A stretch of DNA of 64,000 bases from Hermatobates lingyangjiaoensis (lineage: Eukaryota; Arthropoda; Insecta; Hemiptera; Hermatobatidae). The stretch spans positions 799,501 to 863,500 of the forward strand of contig JAPFBL010000104.1 in the NCBI GenBank assembly GCA_026182355.1, read 5' to 3'. The notes beneath the pieces were generated by a model. That model did not search any database and was not told the origin of the DNA. It saw only the letters and a list, made by a program, of their open reading frames with translations. The first letter of the stretch is position 1. Each line of letters begins with the position of its first letter. Below, one piece after another: positions 1-9,410 of this stretch. Both the position numbers and the translations under genes were made by a program.

Positions 1-59
1 ATTTTAATTACCTTGAAAGATAAATATTTAAATTGTATAATTAAGTTCATATCATCTCC

Positions 60-559
60 ATAGTAGGGGAGTAATGGAGTGATTAAGCTCCTCTAATAGC
101 CTCTAACACTCAACTCCGACTTAAAGCTTTCACGGGGCTACCCTGTTAACCACCAATGTGCAGGGACAAACGAAAGAGAAGGAGAAGGTGATCAGGGGCT
201 GGGCCTGACCACCTTCGTTTCCCATCCTTCCTAATCCCCAAATCCCCTCCTTTTATCCCAGCCCAATCTAAGGTGTTATGCGATCCGTGCCGAAGGATGG
301 ATGATACAGGGGTTTCTGTATTATGAACGGAGCCTCAAGGGCACCAGGCAACCCCTTGAGTAAATAGCCTTACTCCGGTATGCGGTGCTCTTTAGCATAG
401 CTCCGGTCGCTGGAGCGGACAAAATACCACCGATAGAGCTTCAGGGATTTTCCCCTGTAAGGAAAAGGAAGTCTAGAGACCATCCTCCGGAAGCGCAGAG
501 GGTCCAAAAGCGCTAACTAGTGGGAACCTCCCACAAGTGCACCTGAGGACCCGAAGAAG
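60..559. other. GC-rich island next to a LINE 3' end, unassigned
   Basis: This 500-base stretch is much richer in G+C than the surrounding DNA and has several short hairpins, for example GGTCGCTGGAGCGGAC near 404-420. It has no long open frame on the plus strand. It lies directly upstream of a LINE 3' terminus. Its texture (GC-rich, hairpins, no ORF) resembles the segment at 62.9-64 kb. I infer it may be 5'-UTR or ORF1-leader sequence of a non-LTR retrotransposon, joined to the 3' end by an internal deletion. I see no direct sequence match between the two segments, so this is only a guess. Confidence 0.25.
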
Positions 560-897
560 ACCATCCCGAAGAAGGAGAAAGGAAGTACTCTCTCCCGAAA
601 CATAGGAAGCCTGAATGGACATTATCAATGATGGTTTGTGCAGATTTTGCAAAGAGGAAGAAACACTGTTGCACCTGCTGATAACTTGTAAGGCAACTTT
701 GCTGCAGAGAGGCAGGTGCTTCGGGACACTCAACAAACCATAGAAAAACTTTTACCGCTGGAACCAGCAAAGGTGCTGAGCTTCTTGGAGGCATTGAAGC
801 TAACTGCTGGGGTACTTTAGTGCAAAAGATGGGAAGTAAAATAGTTTTTTTTTTAAGACAAAGTGCTATAGTCACCCTGAAATAATAATAATAGTAA
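560..897 (+). pseudogene. 3' terminus of a non-LTR retrotransposon (LINE), degraded
   Basis: In one frame (about 639-743) the translation contains CRFCKEEETLLHLLITC followed by a stop in CFGTLNKP. This is the C-x2-C-x7-H-x4-C motif found at the C-terminus of ORF2 in I/R1/LOA/Jockey-type LINEs. Just upstream, in another frame, SLNGHY matches the LTGH segment that precedes this motif in the family, so there is at least one frameshift. After the coding remnant come a T-rich run, the phrase TATAGTCACCCTGAAATAAT and a short (AAT)n tail, which is the usual 3' end of such elements. A similar tail recurs at 3131-3185. Reverse transcriptase and endonuclease domains are absent. The clade is not certain. 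Confidence 0.6.
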
Positions 898-2314
898 TCT
901 TTATAAATAAAATAATGATTTTGTCTGTACATTGCTTAGAACTGACTCATTTCAAGTTTTCTTTACGTTTCATACATTGGAGAAACCGAATCCACCCTTA
1001 GAAAAATTTCTGTCGGTTTGTCGGTTTGTCCGCAAAACTTTGTCACAGGTAAACTCAGCTACCATAAGACATATAAAGCTGAAACTTTTACAGTAGATTT
1101 GTGTAGGTCTAACTTAAAATATAGGCTATGAATTGATTGGAAATTCAACGTAGAAGTGAAGTTATGAACGTTTAACGCAAAAATGTTTGTCACAAGTAAA
1201 CTCAGCCACCATAAGACATAGCGAGCTGAAACATTGACACTGGATTTGTGTGTGCCTAACTTAAAATATGGGCTCTAAATAGATTATTAATTCAGTACAG
1301 AAGCAAGTTATGGGGCTTTTAGCTGTATTTTCCTAACTTCACAGACAAGTTTGTTTTGAAAATACACAGGTGTGGCAAGTAGGTATTGTTAGTTGATTTT
1401 AATTTCAATTGAGCATATGAATATATTGCGTATTTGACATCATTGAAATGGTGTTTCACAGAGTTAAGGATGTACTATCTATTGAGAATAAATGTTTTGT
1501 AAACAAGCAATTCTCAACTCTTAATATGAACAGGGAGGAAAAATCAACAAACAAGTTCTTACGCTATATGAAGCCGAGGAAAGAACTTACAAGTCAGTAA
1601 AGAGATTGGATTAGTGATGAAGAAGCAGTTCATTATCTAATTGAATTTCTTGACTCTGAATTTATTTCTCCTGGACTGCCTGCTCATGAGTAAAAACTTA
1701 AAGTAGAGCACCAATCATGCTACAATTTAGTAGCAGTAACAAATTTTATGTTACGAAACATGAGTGCCCCAAAACTGTGCAACGGGACACGACTCTGAGT
1801 TCGTGCTCTACACAGATATGCCATAGAGGCGGACATAATGACTGGATGTGGTATTGGGGAGTCTGTGTGTATACTTCACATACCATTGATTCCGAGCCAC
1901 TGTTTGTTTACGTTGAAATGATTGCAAAGTCGGGTCAGAGTCTATTTCGCAATGACGTTAACTAAGTCGCAAAGGGAGACTTCATCTAACGCAGGAATAC
2001 AAGGTAGCAAAACCAAGTTTTTCTCACATGGTCAAATGTAGTTTACATGCTCAACGGTCAGAGGTTTCAACTCTTTCTTCTACCATGAACCTGAAGGACA
2101 GACAGCTAATGTAGTGTATAAGCTGGAGGCATTTGTTTAACACTGTAGTAATAATGGTATTTTCTACTATTCTATAATTTCTAATGACATTTTGAAATAC
2201 CAAAAATGACGGAACTTCTGATTCCTCCGTGGTATAGCCGAAAGGCAATAGGCACACGGCAATAAACCAAAACAGGAACTTCTGATTCCGTCAAAGACGG
2301 GTACGTTTGCTATG
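898..2314 (+). mobile_element. Helitron, family 1, copy 1 (1.4 kb, with helicase remnant)
   Basis: The left end is TCTTTATAAATAAAATAATG, preceded by A at 897. The right end has the hairpin CCGTC-AAA-GACGG (2289-2301), then GTACGTTTG and CTA at 2311. This is the Helitron plan: 5' TC, a GC hairpin about 10 bases before a 3' CTRR, and insertion between A and T without target duplication. The last base of CTAG is mutated or lost here (CTATG). The same sequence lies inverted at 42090-43486, where the ends are intact and an empty site confirms them. Inside it carries the C-terminal end of the Helitron helicase (separate entry). No Rep (HUH) domain is present, so it is non-autonomous. Confidence 0.85.
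1533..2140 (+). pseudogene. Helitron Pif1-type helicase, C-terminal fragment
   Basis: Translation across frames gives a recognisable series of Helitron helicase C-terminal blocks: ERTYKSV, then EEAVHYLIEFL and SPGLPAH, then FMLRNMSAPKLCNGTRL (about 1748-1798), IEADIMTGCGIG, FAMTLTKSQR (the family's FAMTINKSQGQ, late helicase motif) and finally HEPEGQTANVVYK with a stop at 2138-2140. The stop position matches the natural end of the family protein. At least two frameshifts and several stops (after RTYKSVKRLD, after LPAHE, after GTRL) make it non-functional. The N-terminal Rep nuclease and most of the helicase, including Walker A, are missing. The copy at 42.2-42.8 kb has independent lesions. 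Confidence 0.8.
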
Positions 2315-2340
2315 TATTATATATAACTGTCAACTTTTTT

Positions 2341-2552
2341 TTAATTTAATATTTGCTTAATAAATACACTGGTAATAATGTAAGGTATGGGACCAGAGTA
2401 GCCCAGTGGCTTGCGTGATCGCCGATGACAGTAGTGCAAATGTATTATAAATAAACACAACAAAAATATTTTTTTTTAATTTAATATTTGCGTAATATAA
2501 ACACTGGTAATAAAGTAAGGTATGGAACCAGAGTAGCCCAGTGGCTTGCGTG
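2341..2552 (+). repeat. Two direct copies of a 76-bp tRNA-like (A-box) repeat
   Basis: The segment 2341-2417 is repeated almost exactly at 2477-2552. Each copy ends with GAGTAGCCCAGTGGCTTGCG. TAGCCCAGTGG (2399-2409 and 2534-2544) fits the RNA polymerase III A-box consensus TRGCNNAGYGG, so this may be the head of a tRNA-derived SINE. No B box is visible at the expected distance. The spacer holds a T-run. Function is inferred only from the A-box match. Confidence 0.45.
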
Positions 2553-2570
2553 CTAGCTTTTGACTGGGAC

Positions 2571-2908
2571 ACGTTAATTAGAACTAACTTATTTCAAGTT
2601 TTCTTTACGTTTCATACTTCAGAGTAGCCGCATGTACCCTTAGAATAATTTCTGTCTGTCGGTTTGTCCACAAAATATTGCTACCATAAGACATATAAAG
2701 CTGAAACATTGATTGTAGATTTGTGTATGCCTAACTTAAAATCTAATCTTTGTATACAGAGGCTTTTTTTTAGCACTGTACTAATAATGGTATTTTCTAC
2801 TATTCTATAACTTCTAATTGTAGTATTAGTATAATACTATAATTGATATTTTGGAATACCAAGTATAATAGAATTTTTGATTCCGTCAAAGACGGGTACG
2901 TTTGCTAG
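2571..2908 (+). mobile_element. Helitron, family 1, copy 2 (internally deleted)
   Basis: From 2573 the sequence follows the family-1 Helitron left region (TTTCAAGTTTTCTTTACG). It skips the whole helicase part and rejoins the 3' region at GTATACAGAGGC near 2750. The 3' end is perfect: hairpin CCGTC-AAA-GACGG (2883-2895), GTACGTTTG, CTAG at 2905-2908, followed by T. The first 43 or so bases of the 5' end are missing or unrecognisable. The 3' half is closer to the 42-kb copy than to the adjacent 0.9-kb copy, so it is unlikely to be a local duplication. Confidence 0.75.
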
Positions 2909-3130
2909 TAATATATAATGCATTTATTTATAATCACCTGAATAAAAGTTAAATGGTGTTAATTTAAATAATATCTCTAATGTGACCTCTTCCAGTCTCT
3001 TTAACGTTCCACCCCTGTTGGTCCACAGAAGAAAATTAACAAGCAGAGACGTTTTAAAAGCCGTCTAGGAATGAATATTAGTCTAAATCTCTCGACCATA
3101 CCTTAGTACAGAATAGAGGAGAAGACAATA

Positions 3131-3185
3131 GTTTTTTTTTTACGCAGTGGTATGGTCACCCTCAAATAATTAAAATAAAAAAAAA
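3131..3185 (+). mobile_element. LINE 3' tail fragment
   Basis: A T-run is followed by ACGCAGTGGTATGGTCACCC and CAAATAATTAAAATAAAA. This aligns with the 3' tail at 841-897 (T-run, TATAGTCACCC, GAAATAATAATAA). It is a second, 5'-truncated 3' end of the same or a related non-LTR family. The coding part is not recognised. Confidence 0.5.
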
Positions 3186-3199
3186 TCTTCATAGTAGAG

Positions 3200-5790
3200 A
3201 TATCCTGCGTTTTCTCACCTGCCTACTCTGCATTTCCGAAGGTATCACGGCTCTTTATTTACAGACGTGTTCTTCTTTGGATGTAATTATTTTAAACGAT
3301 GACCATACTTATTGGTCGAAACTTTCTAAATTATACTGGGCTACAAGAGATAGAATAGCGCAACTGCCAATCATGGGCGTAGGATAAGAAGAAAGTTATT
3401 ATTCAGTTTAGGTGTTTTTACTCTCCATGTTGGTGAGACTGAATTATGTAATATTCTTCATGTCTAAGGTGGCTTCGTTGTTTTCATTTGGTTTGTATAG
3501 TGATGATTACGTTAGATGAAACATTCTTCTTAATTTTTGAATATTTATAAATCTATGTTTAGATAACTGTCTTAAATAAATTTGAAATTATCTTCTTTCC
3601 TTGTGGGAAACACTGTAATCGTTAAACTATGTATCTAGATAAAAAGAAGAATTACATTTTCTTAGTGTACTTTTTCCCAATTTGGCAGCGTATATTTATC
3701 TTATGGAAGAGGCACTGTTTGTCAAATAAACCGACAAACCAAACAATAACGACCTCAGACCTCTAATATGTATAGCCAGGTCGACCATATGAAGAAAAAA
3801 ACTATATTTCACTGAAATATGTTGAAAAACTGTCTTCGGATTATAAATGATGGAAATTTCAAATACTTTTTGTTTCTGTTAACAAATATATTAAAAAAAA
3901 AAGATGGTCAAATATATACATGTACATTGAATCTGGTCTGGATTGACTGATCAAAGTGATACAGAAAGAGAGAAAGATAAGATAAATTAAATTTCTTTGA
4001 TATGTAATAAGTTTTGAAAGCACCTGATATATCTTTCAATAGTGCTACCAGTGAGAAATTAAAAAGCCCGAGAGTTACTGATTAAGGTAGTTGAGTCTCT
4101 CTGTCTAGTAATACATTCGAAAGATGTCGTTAATTTCATAAGGATATGGAATATGTGAGTAATTTTTTAATTAGTGCCTATATCCCAATCTATAGATGTT
4201 ATTATATAACAGATTTCACAATAAATCACTTATTAAGGAAAATACATCAGAACTACATAAGGAAATCATTTATTAATAAGACCGTTTGTTACGGTTGAAA
4301 GATATTTTTTTTTCTGATTTATTACAGTGGTTGGAACGTAGAACGTAGATATATTGTATAAAAAATGTTTCTAATAGCATATTTTAAAATCAATTTAGAT
4401 AAGAAAGAAGAACATATAATAATTATATAGTTCTTTCTTTTACAACTATTATATGAAGTATTTTTTAAATAATGGTTATAGTTGGGTAAATGAACGAGTT
4501 GTATTGACACTGACCAGAGGTAGATGTATTTCATTCCTTAGTTTACTTAAATAAACGAACGAGAATATAAGCCTGTGGAAGAGCATTTCTATAGAGTCTA
4601 ATCAGCACCTGTTCCAGCCTGTCTAGCAATTCATCACCAATGCAATCTCCTCGCTACATTCATGCATACCATATTGTACTCGAGTGCAGTTTGAGGCACC
4701 ATTCATCAACCATATTTCACCAAACGGTGCTACTCTATAAAACAACTCCGCTTCATCTTCACTCAGACACGATTAAAGACCATCTAAACTGATTGTTTTC
4801 AGCTACCAAAAACTATTTTATAAACAGATCTAAATTCCTGTCTAATTTCAGTTAACATTTAAATTAGTTAACTGTTACTATATTAATTGTATTATTAGAT
4901 CCTTTTCTTAACTGACGTTGAGATTTTGCCCAATTTTTTGTGTTTTCCTTTGACTTTCTCTGAATTTTTTTCACTAAATGTTTCTTACTTCTTTCTTTAA
5001 CATAAATAAGTATTTAACATGTATTATGCATAAGCCATTTAGACTACAATGGTCCTGCCAAAGAGGGATATTATCTATCAAGAAGGGATATAGCTTTTGT
5101 TATCTATCATTGATCTATCACTGATTCTTGATATTATCTATCAAGAAGGGATATAGTTTCTGTTGTTTTTATTTTGGGTTTCCAGCATGTAATATGTATT
5201 ATTTAAATACATATAAATAATATTTAAACAATATTTCTTAATGATCATTAATATTAAGAAATTAACATTAATTATATTGTTCAAAGAAGGTCGATTATAT
5301 TGCAAAAATCAGTGGTCGAGGAGCTATATCATTATTACAAAATATAAAATAAAATCGAATTATTTTGTTTTGTACAAAAATTATAAGTAAATGTTAAATA
5401 TCTTTTAAAAAGTTTAAACACACTCAATTTTAAGTTCACAGATATCAGTGTTGAAGACGAATAAGAAATCGTCCAATGCATTAGTAGGGGATAACGAATA
5501 CCTTCCTGCTTCCTGTCCAATGTATTCATTTTTTCCCTCCGCGAGGGGCAGTGGTCCATTACAATAAATCAGAGAGTGGACCGATTCATGAAATAGGAGG
5601 CAGCCGCCATTAGAAGGCAGGAGTAATGGTTTTGCCCAGTCTGCCCAACAATGCTCCGCACAATGCCCACTCCCCCGCTGTATTCGGCCAGAGGTTATTA
5701 AATTTCTTCTTCATCCAAGAGTCCCCAATCCCCATTACTTCCCACTAATAGGACAACCTTCTTTCTTGGAAATTTCCTTACCTTAATCAA
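3200..5790. other. No gene recognised; minor repeats only
   Basis: AT-rich sequence with no supported coding region. Minor items: a decayed family-C PLE tail at 4278-4305 (ACCGTTTGTTACGGTTGAAAG); a short tandem duplication at about 5069-5155 (two copies of ATTATCTATCAAGAAGGGAT); and a more GC-rich patch at 5560-5760 with no recognised content on either strand. Confidence 0.4.
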
Positions 5791-5969
5791 TGTCTACTTT
5801 ATTTACACAATGTTATCATCTTTTAATGATATCCTTCCAATTTATGATAATATATGTAAAGGTTGGCTACACATCAACTTTTCTTTTCGTTGCCATGGTA
5901 ACATGACATTGTTGATGTTGTCAGTTACCTGTTTTATTTGTGTGTTAATTATCCTTTTCCTTGAAAGGA

Positions 5970-6031
5970 CGTGTAATTTAATTCTTGTGAATAAAATCAC
6001 GTTGAATCGATCTTAGAAATTAAATTACAAG
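5970..6031 (+). promoter_or_regulatory. Possible end of a 5' LTR before gypsy gag
   Basis: Just upstream of the gag-like ATG at 6050 is a polyadenylation-type signal (GAATAAAATC) and the segment ends AATTAAATTACA. TGTAATTTAATT at 5971 is its inverted complement. LTRs end in ...CA, and the related element at 52 kb has an LTR starting TGTAAAT. This could be the end of the 5' LTR, but I cannot find the LTR start or a primer binding site, so it is an inference. Confidence 0.25.
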
Positions 6032-6049
6032 ATCTCAAGTAATTAGAGG

Positions 6050-7140
6050 ATGGCTCAACTTTATGTTCGTGTTACGAAGAGAGCAGAGGATGGTTTTGAA
6101 TCCAGGGTATTTCTCCTGACAAAAATGTTTGGTATGTATTTCCGGAGGAGTCAAGGGATTTGACTCCTCCTGATGTACAGGTACATTCTATTCTGTTAAA
6201 GAAAAGACCAATAGTAAATGCAATAGCTGTTATAAAAAAAATAAATGGTTAAAGAACAGTAGCCGTAAAGATTGATGAAAAAGTTCATAAAGAATATTTT
6301 GATGAAACGGAAAATATTTGTTTTCGACAATTCCCCTTAGAAGAAAGTCAGTTTGTGTCAGCTTCTTCATCTCATGAGCTAGTTCAAACGGAGTTAGAAG
6401 ACCGAATTCGCCAGTTAGAACAACAGTTAAAATTAAATTCAACCCAAAATGAAATAGAATTGCATCACCTAGAGAAAAAATTTGTTTTACCTAAATTTGA
6501 AAGAAAAGTGCATAATCCTAATGAATGACTCCGTACATTTGAGGATGAATGTAGTCGATTTCGGATAGTTCTAGATAGTGTTAAAATTCAAGCTTTGCGA
6601 TTCTTTCTGACTGGGACTCCCAGAGACTGGTATGAGACCAGCCTTACAAAACTTGGACTAACCACTTCCTGAGAAATTTGGAAGAAGAGTTTTCTTAATG
6701 TATTCATAGATAAGGGTTGGACTGTTGTTAGGAAGGCATTCAACTACAAATATTTGGGAGGGTCCATAATTGATTATGCTTTCATTAAAGAAAAACTATG
6801 CCTTGAAGTTGAACCAAAAAGTACTGAAATATCTCGAATTAATCAAATAGTTTTCGGTTTACCGATAGAAGCACAAGAAGAACTTGACCGATTGGAGGTA
6901 ACTACACTTGACAAGCTATATACGGAACTCCGTAAGTTACAAGACTCATTTAACAGAAAAGGGAAAACAAACCTGTAAGTCCGAGTTTTAATAAAAAGTC
7001 CGTACTTAATCCTTATATAAAAACTGAATCCCACCAGAAAACAGAACCTCAGAGGAAACAATGTTCAATTTGTAATAACCTTGGATTCCCGAATCGGTAC
7101 CATCCAATATCTGATTGTCGTAATAAAAATTTTACTACAA
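6050..7140 (+). pseudogene. gag: gypsy gag remnant (capsid and zinc knuckle)
   Basis: The remnant starts MAQLYVRVTKRAEDGF at 6050. Two frames then carry recognisable gag: FPLEESQFVSA, a coiled-coil-like stretch (ELEDRIRQLEQQLKLNS, about 6388-6438), then a capsid-type block with DECSRFRIVLDSVKIQALRF, FFLTGTPRDWYE and, from 6754, GGSIIDYAFIKEKLCLEVEP through LRKLQDSF. A degenerate zinc knuckle (CSICNNLGF....H.....C) lies near 7063-7125. Several in-frame stops (for example after HNPNE at 6526 and after GLTTS near 6671) and frameshifts break it. Gag would form the retrotransposon particle; this copy cannot. Confidence 0.7.
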
Positions 7141-7235
7141 AAATTAAATCAAATTTAATTCACCATCAAACAGGCGACATGGATGTACTAAATATCGACA
7201 ATGACAATTTAAACTAACCAGCCGGGCGAAATTAG

Positions 7236-7552
7236 ATCCGCTGATAAAATTAAATGGTATAATCAATGATGATATAAAAATAAAAGCTGTTTACGATTGC
7301 GGCTATAATGTGACATTAATTAATCAACGAATTGCTGATTTGCTTCAGTTGAAATTAATAGAACACCAGAGTCTACTTAAAACTATCAGCGGACGTAATT
7401 TCACCTCAGCCCGGGTTAAAATTAAGCTTCACATTGGAGACATAGTTGATTATATTATAGAATACTTTATACAAAATGATAATTTCTCTTACAATATGTT
7501 ACTTGGTACAGATGTTATAAAAAAATTTAAGTTCATTCAAACGAAAATTTAA
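7236..7552 (+). pseudogene. gypsy aspartic protease (retropepsin) region
   Basis: The segment reads AVYDCGYNVTLINQRIADLL near 7290-7340, then NMLLGTDVIKKFKF near the end. This is the retropepsin pattern: the catalytic D-(S/T)-G box followed by a later ILG-type block. The active-site triplet here is DCG instead of DTG or DSG, which would normally impair the enzyme. The open frame ends with a stop at 7552. It sits between gag and RT as expected. Confidence 0.65.
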
Positions 7553-7879
7553 AAATATTTCAACGCACTAATAGGGGGGAAATAATAGATCTATTGGAAG
7601 ATCGATCCAACTTTGATTCAGATATTAATCCGCAACTTAATAATGATCAAGTGCAACATCAATATAAGGCTAGAGGTTTCCAATGAATATAATGAAATAA
7701 ATTCCAATGACACAATAAATTTAGATGAAAATGAAGCTGATTTGAAACACATAGAAAATTGGGATAGAAAACAAAAGGTTTTACAATTAATTAAAACACA
7801 CAGACAGATTTTTGCGAATAATAAATTTATAATTGGTAAAGTACGATCAAAAGAAGCTGAAATCAAGCTACTGTAAGAT

Positions 7880-8326
7880 GAATATGACACCTGTCGACCA
7901 TATAAATGTTCAATTCCGGACGATGAAGAAATAAGAACTCAGATCAAAGAATTATTACAGGCAGGTATTATTGAAGAATCTGATTCACCATTTTCTTCAC
8001 CTGTAACCTTGGCTTATAAGAAAGATGAGGGAAGAAAATCCCGCTTATGTATTGACTTCAGGAAATTAAACAAAGTAATAGTTCCAGAATGTTATCCATT
8101 CCCTACAATTCAAGATGTCATCCATAAGGTTGCAAAATGTGAATCTTTCTCTGTTTTAGACATTAACTCTGCATTCTGGTGTATACCTATGAAAGTACAG
8201 GATCGAGAGAAAACTTCCTTTGTCACAAATTATGGCAAATTTATGTTCAAAGTTCTTCCTTTTGGGCTGAAGAATGCTCCAGCCACATTTCAACGAATAT
8301 TATCCTCCTTAATTCGCAGAATATAA
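7880..8326 (+). pseudogene. pol: gypsy reverse transcriptase, N-terminal half
   Basis: From about 7930 the frame reads IKELLQAGIIEESDSPFSSP, then RLCIDFRKLNK, FSVLDINSAFW (first catalytic aspartate region) and VLPFGLKNAPATFQRILSSL. These are RT motifs up to the fingers/palm of Ty3/gypsy pol. The frame breaks at 8326 just after LIRRI, before the YIDD catalytic box. At the equivalent place the 54-kb relative encodes Tyr-Asn-Met (TATAATATG), and here the (TA)n tract starts in that very sequence. An upstream linker (7613-7876) carries the usual region between protease and RT. Confidence 0.85.
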
Positions 8327-9004
8327 TATATATATATATATATAGTTCAATATAAACAAAGAAACAAGAGAAATCAAAAGAACACACTTACAGTCTCTAA
8401 TTTTCGGTTTGAACCGTCTTCAGGAGAGATAAGAGAGGGAAACCAAGCGCACTGGTTCAGAGACGGTTGGAGACCAACAGTGTTGCCGCATGCGCGCCCG
8501 TTCACAGAAAATAAGGTAGACAGGAATCAATTTATAATTACATTAAATTAATGGAATATGAAAACAATAAATAAATAAAAGAAAAAATTGAAAAAAATAA
8601 GGGAAATTGATACATATTAACGAACAGTTTTTTCAAGTTTTTCTTTTATCAATTTTTTCTTTTATTTATTTATTAATTTTTTCTTTTATTTATTTAATTT
8701 TTTCTTTTATTTATTTATTGTTTTCATATTCCATTAATTTAATGTAATTATAAATTGATTCCTGTCTACCTTATTTTCTGTGAACGGGCGCGCATGCGGC
8801 AACACTGTTGGTCTCCAACCGTCTCTGAACCAGTGCGCTTGGTTTCCCTCTCTTATCTCTCCTGAAGACGGTTCAAACCGAAAATTAGAGACTGTAAGTG
8901 TGTTCTTTTGATTTCTCTATGCTACTTTGTTTATATTGAACTATATTTGTCCGTTTTGGATCGTATTTCCAACGAAAAAAAGTATATATATATATATATA
9001 TATT
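8327..9004 (+). mobile_element. Palindromic Penelope-type tail (family B) flanked by (TA)n
   Basis: A (TA)n tract (8327-8344), an inverted repeat with arms of about 250 bp (8341-8600 and 8690-8945), about 40 bases of unpaired tail (TTGGATCGTATTTCCAACG) and a second (TA)n tract (8983-9004). The arms contain CTGAAGACGG...CCGAAAA (separate entry). The tail TTGGATCGTATTTC recurs in the family-B palindrome at 57.7 kb, also ending in (TA)n. Two PLE tails in opposite orientation are typical of PLE insertions. No protein is encoded; assignment to PLEs rests on tail similarity and context. Confidence 0.65.
8862..8898 (+). ncRNA. Hammerhead-ribozyme-like motif in a PLE tail (family B)
   Basis: CTGAAGA (8862-8868) matches the hammerhead core CUGANGA. 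It is followed by C, the stem GGTT-CA-AACC, GAAA (8880-8883), two bases and TA, then GAGAC. TCTC before the core can pair with GAGA after it as a short stem I. Stem III is reduced to a possible single A-U pair. Small hammerheads lacking most of stem III are known from PLEs. The extra C after CTGAAGA departs from the textbook core. The inverted copy lies at 8398-8423 on the minus strand. Activity is unproven. Confidence 0.45.
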
Positions 9005-9410
9005 TGATATCTATGTTCGTGAAATAACAAGATTTTGTGCTTTTTTTTTACGCGTTTATTGTGAAATATTGTTGTATATATTTCTGTAAGAGGACAGAAA
9101 TTATTCAACCGTTATGAATTTTTATAATCTCTTTTGTGAATTATGTTTATATATATACTGCCCTAATACGGTAAATTTAATGCTAGCTACCACATTCTAT
9201 TGAACAAAAATACTTGTTTGGACATATACTTATCAAAACAACTTAACGATAATATATGTAAGGTGCATTTGATGAAGTAATGAATTAAAATTTTTACTCT
9301 GAACACTGAAAAAGTGCAAGCCATATAACTACTTTCATTCCGCATTCCAAGTCCTATATGTAGCTTTACATCACTTTATTATACATCTTTGTAATGTTAT
9401 GTATAATTTA

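Larger units (their letters stand above)
6030..8326 (+). mobile_element. Ty3/gypsy LTR retrotransposon, 3'-truncated and decayed
   Basis: Gag, protease and the first half of reverse transcriptase follow each other on the plus strand in the usual gypsy order. The element stops inside RT, before the catalytic YIDD, at 8326, where a (TA)n tract and a PLE-type palindrome begin. Sequence past that palindrome (after 9004) does not resume the element, so RNase H, integrase and the 3' LTR are lost. Its RT is close to that of the second gypsy element (52-54.7 kb, opposite strand): both share EESDSPF.SPVTLA and VLDINSAFW.IP. Confidence 0.8.

Noticed and set aside
1717..1965. 82-residue ORF also seen at 42397-42648
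   Set aside because: It is conserved only because both lie in Helitron copies; the true helicase frame is a different one.
2399..2455. Functional tRNA gene
   Set aside because: Only an A-box is seen; there is no B-box, anticodon stem or acceptor stem that pairs.
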